This document shows, one piece after another, positions 1 to 5,523 of a stretch of 7,321 bases of DNA (the first letter of the stretch is position 1; each line of letters opens with the position of its first letter). Source of the DNA: Acidobacteriota bacterium (GTDB taxonomy: Bacteria > Acidobacteriota > Terriglobia > Terriglobales > Acidobacteriaceae); assembly GCA_003224835.1 (NCBI GenBank), contig QHZX01000034.1, positions 1 through 7,321 of the forward strand, in the 5' to 3' direction. Below the pieces are notes generated by a model. It ran no database searches and was not told the origin of the DNA. It worked only from the letters and a program-made list of their open reading frames with translations. The position numbers and the translations under genes are program-made.

Positions 1-837
1 CCAACGCCGGGCCGCATCCCAGCGACGGGACATTTTCCTCAATCGGCAGGTCCTTTCGCGCTGACAGGCGTGGTAGGTCCTATGGCGCGAACTATGGGCG
101 ACTTGAAAATTCTATTCGAAGTTATGCAGGGGCCAGACATCGGTGATCCCAGCGCGGCTCCGGTTCCGGTGCGATGGCCGGATCGGAATGATCTGAAGAA
201 AACCCGAATCGGATATTTCGAAGATGATGGCCGCACGCCCGTGACGTCAGAGACACGCACTGCGATAAAAAGTGCCGCCGAGGCGCTGCGCAACGCAGGA
301 TTCGAAGTAGAACCTTTCTGTCCCGAAGGCCTGGAGAAGGCCCGACAACTCTGGTGGAAATATTTTGGCATCGCGGGTGGAATGCTGCTTGGCCCAATGA
401 CAAAAGGCCGCGATGGTGAATTGAGTCCGATCCTCAAGGAGTTCAACAGCTGGGTCGCCGCCGAGCCGTCCCACACTGCGCAATCGCTCCTTGAGAGCTG
501 GATTGAGCGTGACCTGGTGCGAATGCAAATATTCGAGCAGATGGAAAACTTTCAGGTTCTGCTTTGTCCGGTCGCATCTATTCCGGCATTTCGTCATCGC
601 GAACGCCGGTGGCAGATAGAAGGAAAGACCGTCGAATACTTAGACGCCTGGAGTTATTGCGAGTGGTTCAATCTGCTCGGCATGCCCGCAGCTACGGTGC
701 CGATCACAAGCTCAGGAGAAGGTCTACCAATAGGAGTGCAAATTGCCGCGCGCCCTTGGGGAGAAGAATTAGTGCTCGCGGTTGCTCATTCTTTAGAGCA
801 GCAGCATGGCGTGAGCAGGCGTCCGCCGGAAATCTAG
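1..837 (+). CDS. Amidase-signature family hydrolase, C-terminal part (5' end outside window)
   Basis: The reading frame is open from base 1 to a TAG at 835-837 and gives 278 residues, so the gene starts upstream; the ATG at 70 is internal. The visible start reads PTPGRIPATGH, then GPMARTMGDL at residues 26-35. In amidase-signature enzymes this block follows shortly after the nucleophilic serine, so the Lys-Ser-Ser catalytic triad must lie upstream and cannot be checked. The C-terminus has the usual family ending, with NLLGMPAATVPI near residue 223 and GLPIGVQIAARPWGEE near residue 240. With a family length of roughly 450-500 residues, about 180-200 residues are missing. Members hydrolyse carboxamides, or act as the GatA subunit of the tRNA-dependent amidotransferase. 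Nothing here identifies the substrate, and no gatB or gatC is visible next to it, so a stand-alone amidase is more likely than GatA. The family call is firm; the substrate is unknown. Confidence 0.9.
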   Translation, partial: PTPGRIPATGHFPQSAGPFALTGVVGPMARTMGDLKILFEVMQGPDIGDPSAAPVPVRWPDRNDLKKTRIGYFEDDGRTPVTSETRTAIKSAAEALRNAGFEVEPFCPEGLEKARQLWWKYFGIAGGMLLGPMTKGRDGELSPILKEFNSWVAAEPSHTAQSLLESWIERDLVRMQIFEQMENFQVLLCPVASIPAFRHRERRWQIEGKTVEYLDAWSYCEWFNLLGMPAATVPITSSGEGLPIGVQIAARPWGEELVLAVAHSLEQQHGVSRRPPEI

Positions 838-920
838 TTCAACGGTGATGGCGTGGACGGCCGAGGATGCCCGTTGCTCCATTCTGAATTTTATTCGTGC
901 CTTGAACTTCCGATAGATAG

Positions 921-1289
921 TTAAGTTTCCGGAACCAGTGTTCCCTGGTGGAACACCATCTTCCAGGCGCCCTCACGCAAAATCCATAACGAGCTTCGCA
1001 AGGAATAATGAGCTGCGGCAACTCGAGTTGACTCCGTACCAGCGCGGTAAGTGACCAGTGCCGCCGAATCCGTGATCTGAATTATGCGAAATTCTTCAAT
1101 ATAGAGTCGCGGCGGCATCTGTCTCTTGAGCAAAAACAAGATTCGCTTCTTGTCATAGGCATGTCCGCTGCTGCCAAACTCCAGGAAATCATCTGCGATC
1201 AGCGAGGCAAGCTTGTCGGGATTGCGCCGCAGGTCAGGATCCAGCAGCTTGTTCTCGAGTTCGAATAATTCGTCTTGCAACTGGGGCAT
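921..1289 (-). CDS. DUF4440 / NTF2-like (SnoaL-type) small protein
   Basis: This 122-residue protein has the full length and pattern of a DUF4440 domain in the NTF2-like superfamily, a cone-shaped alpha+beta barrel. It opens with an N-terminal helix (residues 2-16) and the helix and strand segment PDKLASLIADDFLEFGSSG (24-42). These are followed by a helix around DKKRILFLLKRQ (46-57), strands at 62-72 and 76-84, and the characteristic ending SLWILREGAWKMVFHQGT (100-117). No signal peptide or membrane segment is visible, so it is probably cytoplasmic. Members include enzymes and uncharacterised stress or metabolism proteins, and no catalytic role can be read from this sequence. The gene converges on the amidase with an 83-base gap and diverges from the receptor gene. 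The ATG at 1289 gives the normal domain length, although the ribosome site upstream of it is weak. The family is fairly certain; the function is unknown. Confidence 0.85.
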   Translation of the reverse strand: MPQLQDELFELENKLLDPDLRRNPDKLASLIADDFLEFGSSGHAYDKKRILFLLKRQMPPRLYIEEFRIIQITDSAALVTYRAGTESTRVAAAHYSLRSSLWILREGAWKMVFHQGTLVPET

Positions 1290-1588
1290 GCGATTGCACT
1301 CAACATTACCCGCACTATCCCGGATGGCACAGACTCGGACGGTTACCGCTGTTTATATCACCAAGAATCAGGCGTCAGTAAGACGAAGGTATGTGACGCG
1401 TCGCACCGAAAGGTCGTGACATTTGGGCGCTGCAGATTTTCTAGTCCTTTTCAATTATTGCTCCACCTTGTCGCCCCAGCTACATTCCTGAGCACCCGGG
1501 GTTGGGCTTTTGTGGGTTGTTAGTAGCGGGAGCTACGCATCCTGCACCCTGCCTGAAGATTCCCGATCACAATTGTTGTGGAGGCACT
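1290..1588. other. Intergenic region between divergent genes
   Basis: These 299 bases separate the start of the DUF4440 gene from the chosen start of the receptor gene, so promoters for both directions are expected here. I could not find a convincing -35/-10 pair. Two small hairpins lie near the receptor start: GTAGC/GCTAC around a GGGA loop at 1523-1536, and CACAA/TTGTG around TTG at 1568-1580, directly next to the ribosome site. Short open frames starting at 1213, 1275 and 1510 cover parts of the region, but they resemble no known family and are not called as genes. No tRNA or repeat array was seen. Confidence 0.6.
1580..1584 (+). promoter_or_regulatory. Ribosome binding site deciding the GTG start of the receptor
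   Basis: GGAGG lies 4 bases before the GTG at 1589. This start gives a textbook signal peptide at once, whereas the longer frame from TTG at 1502 would add 29 residues with several cysteines and would bury the signal peptide inside the protein. The spacing is slightly short but acceptable. Confidence 0.75.
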
Positions 1589-4500
1589 GTGCGGCAGAAT
1601 TTAGTTCTCCTAAGTTTTGTTGTTTTCCTCTGCTTGTCGGCAGGAGCGCAAAGCAATTACGCAGTTCTGAGCGGCACAATTGCCGATCCTCAGTCGCACG
1701 CAATAGCTGGCGCGAAAGTGGAACTAACATCCTCTGCGACCGGGGCGATCCGCCGTGCCGCTACTAACGCGCAAGGACTTTATGAGATCTCCGGATTGCA
1801 GCCGGGGAATTATCAACTTCGAGTCACAGCGCCCGGGTTCGGCACGTCGGCGCAACCGCTGCGGCTCGAAGTCGCGCAGCAACTCGCCGTGGATATTCGC
1901 CTGCAAGTCGAATCGGCGAAAGAGACGGTTGAAGTCAGCAGTATTCCTGAAGCAATCCATACGAACGAAGCCGCTGTAGGAGAAGTCGTCGAGCCCACGT
2001 CTATTGCGAATCTTCCCCTCAACGGCCGGATGTTGATTGATTTGGTCCTTACCGTTCCGGGCGCGCACGTCAGCCACGGAGCTCAGACTGGCAACATGAA
2101 TCCTCTGTACTGGCGGCCGGGTGAACGCTCTGCGGTGAGCGTGAGTGGCAGCAGACCCAATGGAAACAATTTTCTGCTCGACGGAACGACTAATACCGAT
2201 CCAACATTTAACACGCAGAACCTCAGCCCTTCACCGGATGCAGTTCAGGAATTCAAAGTCCAAACGGGAAGCTATTCCGCCGAAATGGGAGGAGCCGGTG
2301 GCGGGCAAATCAACATTGTGACTCGCGGCGGAACAAACGAGTTTCACGGCACGGTTTACGAATTTCTTCGCAATGGAGCTTTGGATGCTACTTCGTTCGA
2401 ATCCATGGGCAACAATCACATGGTGCAGAACAACTTCGGCGCATCGCTCGGAGGCCCGCTTACCCACAAGCGGACTTTTTTCTTCTTGAACTATGAAGGC
2501 TTCCGCCATGCGATGACCGAGACGATGATCGATACCGTGCCTACGCCGCAGGAGATCAGCGGCGACTTCAGCCAGAGTGGAGTTAATATTTACGATCCGG
2601 CAAATGGGCGCGCTCAATTCCAGTTCAACAGCGTTCCCAATGTTATTGACCCGAGCCGTATCAACCAAGCGGCACAAGCTTTCCTGCAAAAGTACGTTCC
2701 TCAGCCGAATGTGATGCCGGGCATGGCGATGCCTTGTGGCGCCGCAACTATGGGATTGCCCGGGGTTGTCGCTGCGGGCGCCGATTGCAATAACTACATG
2801 GATGTTCGCAACGAGCTCCAGGTCAACAATCAGGGCACTGCCCGCATTGATCAGAACTTCGCTAACGGTGACAGCATCACAGGCCGCTATTCGCTCAGCT
2901 CCGAAACTGGATTTACTCCGGGGGAAATGCCGCCTGGTGGAGTAGGTACGCTGCTGCCTGGCTTCGGTTCGTTCAACGATAACTTTGCCCAGCAAGGCAA
3001 CATTACATGGAACAAGATTCTTGGCGCGACCCGCGTGAATACGGCCGCAATTACGGTTTCCCGACTGGCGATGCATCGCTACGATGAGAATGCCTACACC
3101 AATAACATCGTCTCGCAATTGGGCATTCAGGGCGTGGGTTTTGGCGGCGACGGCGCGTTGGGCGCACCATTCTTCAATGTGCAAGGATACTCGCCAATGG
3201 GTGATAACTATTCAGCCACACCCATGAAAACCTGGGACACCATTGCTGAGGGCCGCGACACGTTTAGTTGGCAGAAAGGACGTCACAGCCTGAAGTTTGG
3301 AGCCGATTACAGGAAATTTATCTGGCCGATGTGGGGATTTTTCCAGAACCGCGGGTATTACCAGTTTACGAAAGGCTTCACGACAGATAACGGGACGAAC
3401 GACGCAACCGGCTCAGCCCTGGCCAGCTTTCTGCTTGGTTTGCCGGCGGTAAAGCAGCGCCAAGCCGGCATTCCGCAAATGCAGCTTCGCCAGTGGTACG
3501 CAGATGGCTTCGCTCAAGACAGCATTCGGATCACACGCACGACCACAGTTGAAATCGGCCTGCGCTATGAGTTCATGGATCCGCTGGTGGATATCAGTTA
3601 CACAAATACAAATCTCACGTTCAACAACGGAAAGCCTTCTGTTTTCATCGGTGGACAGAACGGCTACCCGCGGGGATTGAAGTATCCCAATACACACAAT
3701 GTGGCGCCGCGATTTGGATTCTCGCAAGCCTTGCCGAACTATGGCCTGGTCTTTCATTCAGCATTTGGAATCTTTTTCACGCCAGTGGATATGAACACCT
3801 GGTGCAATCAACGCCACAACGTTCCTTACGTGTTTCCTGAGACGCAGCAGAGCGATAATTTCACCCCGCCCGCATCGTTGTTTGCCAACCAGCTCAATTT
3901 CGGACAGGCAGTTTTGGGTCAGACGACAGTCAGCTTCACCGCCATGGATCCACATGCGCCTTCGCAGTACATCGAGCAGTGGAGCAGTTCGATTGAGAAA
4001 AGCCTGGGTCACGAAACGACGCTGGAAATTGGATATTTGGGAGCACATGGAGTCCACCTGCAGCGGGCACACTTAATCAATAATGCGCTGCCAGGACCCG
4101 GGCCCATTGGGCCGCGGCGGCCGTTCCCGAAAATTGCTTTCCTGCCCGGCACGGTGTTGCCTGCAAACACGACTTATGTTGCTCCGCTGAGCGGATGTCC
4201 CGATGGTGGTATGTGTTTCCCGGTCAGCACCATCAATCTTCTGGAAAACAGCGCTCAGAGTTGGTATGACGCAGGCTACGTCAATGTGCGCCGCCGTTAC
4301 TCGCATGGTCTTACCTTTCTTGGAAATTACACCTGGTCGAAGAACCTGAGCGACGCACCGGACTTTCGTTCGCCAATGTTTGAGTCTTCGATTCCCCAAA
4401 ACAACAATGATCTCGCTGCAGAGAAAGGCCCGGGTTGCGATGTTAGGCATCGCTTTGCACTGAGCGCAGTATATTCAGTGCCGGGCTTCACGAATTCGAG

Positions 4501-4975
4501 ATGGACAAACGCGCTGACGAAGGATTGGCAGCTCTCAACGGTCTATCAAGTGCAGACCGGTTTCCCGTTCACGATATCGGTTTTTGGCGATACCGCTAAT
4601 TCGGGCACGGTGTTGGGTGAAAATCCAATCCGCGCGAACTACACCGGCCAGGCGATATTTGGCTCCGGTACTCGGAGTGCGGCGCAATGGTTCAACCCGG
4701 CTGCGTTTGCTACGCCGGCGGCTTACACTTTTGGCAATGTGGGGAGGAATTCTCTGTATGGTCCAGGTATGCAGACTCTGGACTTTGCCGTCGCGCGAGA
4801 ATTCACGATCAGTGAGCGAGCCAAGTTTCAGTTCCGTGGAGAATTTTTCAATGCGCTGAACCATACCAATTTGGGGACACCTGACCGCTTCGTAAATACG
4901 CCGCAGTTTGGCACGATCACTGAGGCAACAACCCCGGGGCGTGAGATACAGCTGAGCGCCCGGCTGTCGTTCTAA
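1589..4975 (+). CDS. Oar-like TonB-dependent outer-membrane receptor with carboxypeptidase-regulatory-like domain
   Basis: The 1128-residue protein is predicted to sit in the outer membrane and to import or bind an unknown ligand using TonB energy. Residues 1-20 form a signal peptide (VRQNLVLLSFVVFLCLSAGA, first residue read as Met), with likely cleavage before QS. Residues about 23-108 are a carboxypeptidase-regulatory-like beta-sandwich, including AGAKVELTSSATG and NAQGLYEISGLQPGNYQLRV. ETVEV at 112-116 resembles a TonB box. A plug domain spans roughly 125-260, with LPLNGR near 141, FLLDGTTN and TRGGTNEFHG near 245. The rest is a large beta-barrel with family hallmarks: a Pro-rich loop ending in RRPFP, the motif DVRHRFALS near 951, and a C-terminal aromatic strand ending LSARLSF, the usual outer-membrane assembly signal. 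Paired cysteines at 383/400 and 870/876 may form loop disulfides. The length is typical of Oar-like receptors. The ligand cannot be told from sequence. The frame is intact, with no frameshift. Confidence 0.93.
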   Translation: MRQNLVLLSFVVFLCLSAGAQSNYAVLSGTIADPQSHAIAGAKVELTSSATGAIRRAATNAQGLYEISGLQPGNYQLRVTAPGFGTSAQPLRLEVAQQLAVDIRLQVESAKETVEVSSIPEAIHTNEAAVGEVVEPTSIANLPLNGRMLIDLVLTVPGAHVSHGAQTGNMNPLYWRPGERSAVSVSGSRPNGNNFLLDGTTNTDPTFNTQNLSPSPDAVQEFKVQTGSYSAEMGGAGGGQINIVTRGGTNEFHGTVYEFLRNGALDATSFESMGNNHMVQNNFGASLGGPLTHKRTFFFLNYEGFRHAMTETMIDTVPTPQEISGDFSQSGVNIYDPANGRAQFQFNSVPNVIDPSRINQAAQAFLQKYVPQPNVMPGMAMPCGAATMGLPGVVAAGADCNNYMDVRNELQVNNQGTARIDQNFANGDSITGRYSLSSETGFTPGEMPPGGVGTLLPGFGSFNDNFAQQGNITWNKILGATRVNTAAITVSRLAMHRYDENAYTNNIVSQLGIQGVGFGGDGALGAPFFNVQGYSPMGDNYSATPMKTWDTIAEGRDTFSWQKGRHSLKFGADYRKFIWPMWGFFQNRGYYQFTKGFTTDNGTNDATGSALASFLLGLPAVKQRQAGIPQMQLRQWYADGFAQDSIRITRTTTVEIGLRYEFMDPLVDISYTNTNLTFNNGKPSVFIGGQNGYPRGLKYPNTHNVAPRFGFSQALPNYGLVFHSAFGIFFTPVDMNTWCNQRHNVPYVFPETQQSDNFTPPASLFANQLNFGQAVLGQTTVSFTAMDPHAPSQYIEQWSSSIEKSLGHETTLEIGYLGAHGVHLQRAHLINNALPGPGPIGPRRPFPKIAFLPGTVLPANTTYVAPLSGCPDGGMCFPVSTINLLENSAQSWYDAGYVNVRRRYSHGLTFLGNYTWSKNLSDAPDFRSPMFESSIPQNNNDLAAEKGPGCDVRHRFALSAVYSVPGFTNSRWTNALTKDWQLSTVYQVQTGFPFTISVFGDTANSGTVLGENPIRANYTGQAIFGSGTRSAAQWFNPAAFATPAAYTFGNVGRNSLYGPGMQTLDFAVAREFTISERAKFQFRGEFFNALNHTNLGTPDRFVNTPQFGTITEATTPGREIQLSARLSF

Positions 4976-5022
4976 TTTCGAGGTGCTCTGCGAGTTGTGG
5001 GAAAAGGTTTTAACTTGTTGAG

Positions 5023-5035
5023 ATCCTGAAAGGAT
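5023..5035 (+). promoter_or_regulatory. Shine-Dalgarno site inside a small hairpin, upstream of the small exported protein
   Basis: AAGGA at 5030-5034 lies 7 bases before the ATG at 5042 and is a good ribosome site. The bases ATCCT (5023-5027) and AGGAT (5031-5035) are complementary around a GAA loop, so the site could be partly masked in a 5-bp hairpin. The stem is short and its effect on translation is uncertain. Confidence 0.55.
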
Positions 5036-5041
5036 TAAGAA

Positions 5042-5419
5042 ATGAAATTGCGAATGCTGAAACTTGCGGTTCCCGCGCTATTGTTGATCGCGATATTTGC
5101 TGTCGCAGACCCCGGGCAGAGCATGACGATCAAGGGTTACGTCCTGGACTCAGCCTGCGCGTTTACCAAGGGCCTAAAGAAGCCGGTCAGTGCAGAATGT
5201 GCTATCGCATGTGCTAAGGCCGGGTCACCGTTGGTGATCCTGACGACGAACGGAACCATTTACTGGCCGATTGCCGGCACTACGCCCTCCACCAGCCAGA
5301 ATGACAAGTTGCTTGAGTACGCCGGTAAACAAGTGACCGTGAGCGGAAAAGTATTTCAGCGTGGCGGCTCGACGGCGATCGTGATAAGCAAGGTTGAGCC
5401 TCTGCCCGAAAAGAAATAG
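5042..5419 (+). CDS. Small exported protein with three conserved-looking cysteines, function unknown
   Basis: This protein of 125 residues starts at an ATG with a good ribosome site. Residues 1 to about 22 form a signal peptide: Lys/Arg at 2, 4 and 7, then the hydrophobic stretch LAVPALLLIAIFAVA, with possible cleavage before DPGQS. The mature part begins MTIKGYVLDSAC and carries cysteines at 39, 53 and 57 (C-X13-C-X3-C). It then has alternating strand-like segments: SPLVILTTNGTIYWPI (62-77), a polar loop, KQVTVSGKVFQRG and TAIVISKVEPLP. The GKxVTVSGKV pattern and strand order suggest a small beta-barrel of OB-fold type. I recall similar short secreted proteins in Acidobacteria, but I cannot name a family with certainty. 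The cysteines could bind a metal or form a disulfide; the spacing is not a heme CXXCH site. The gene lies 66 bases after the receptor and 104 bases before the cytochrome gene, in the same direction, suggesting co-transcription. The coding call is strong; the function is unknown. Confidence 0.85.
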   Translation: MKLRMLKLAVPALLLIAIFAVADPGQSMTIKGYVLDSACAFTKGLKKPVSAECAIACAKAGSPLVILTTNGTIYWPIAGTTPSTSQNDKLLEYAGKQVTVSGKVFQRGGSTAIVISKVEPLPEKK

Positions 5420-5459
5420 TTTGCCTGGGCTCGTGTTGATAATGTTTTTGTACTATTCC

Positions 5460-5473
5460 TTCAGGTTCCTGAA
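5460..5473. repeat. Inverted repeat TTCAGG-TT-CCTGAA upstream of the cytochrome gene
   Basis: Two perfect 6-base half-sites are separated by only 2 bases, too close for an RNA hairpin loop but well suited to binding by a dimeric regulator. The repeat lies about 50 bases before the ATG at 5524, in the gap after the small exported protein. A match of this size can arise by chance, and no known operator consensus was recognised. Confidence 0.4.
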
Positions 5474-5523
5474 ATATTTACTGTGAGCTGGCCAGCTCGG
5501 TGGACTCCGGCCACGCTGCAGAA

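Noticed and set aside
564..848. Plus-strand frame of 94 codons
   Set aside because: It is an Arg/Ser-rich shadow of the amidase C-terminus, which is clearly coding in another frame.
838..920. Possible bidirectional terminator between the convergent genes
   Set aside because: Only a bulged 7-bp pairing (841-875) was found, with no adjacent T-run, so a rho-independent terminator is not supported.
938..956. Hairpin GTGTTCC-CTGGT-GGAACAC, considered as a terminator
   Set aside because: It lies inside the DUF4440 coding region and arises from codons of the conserved FHQGT motif; no T-run follows.
1502..1588. Upstream extension of the receptor from a TTG start
   Set aside because: It would add 29 residues before the signal peptide and has no good ribosome site; the GTG at 1589 has GGAGG and begins the signal peptide directly.
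2231..3184. Long minus-strand open frame of 317 codons
   Set aside because: It lies wholly inside the receptor gene, has no recognisable domain and is rich in Arg, Ala and His, as expected from reading a GC-rich gene antisense.
4101..4113. GGCCC-ATT-GGGCC inverted repeat
   Set aside because: It is within the receptor's Pro/Gly-rich loop coding sequence, where repeated CCC/GGG codons make such pairing likely by chance.
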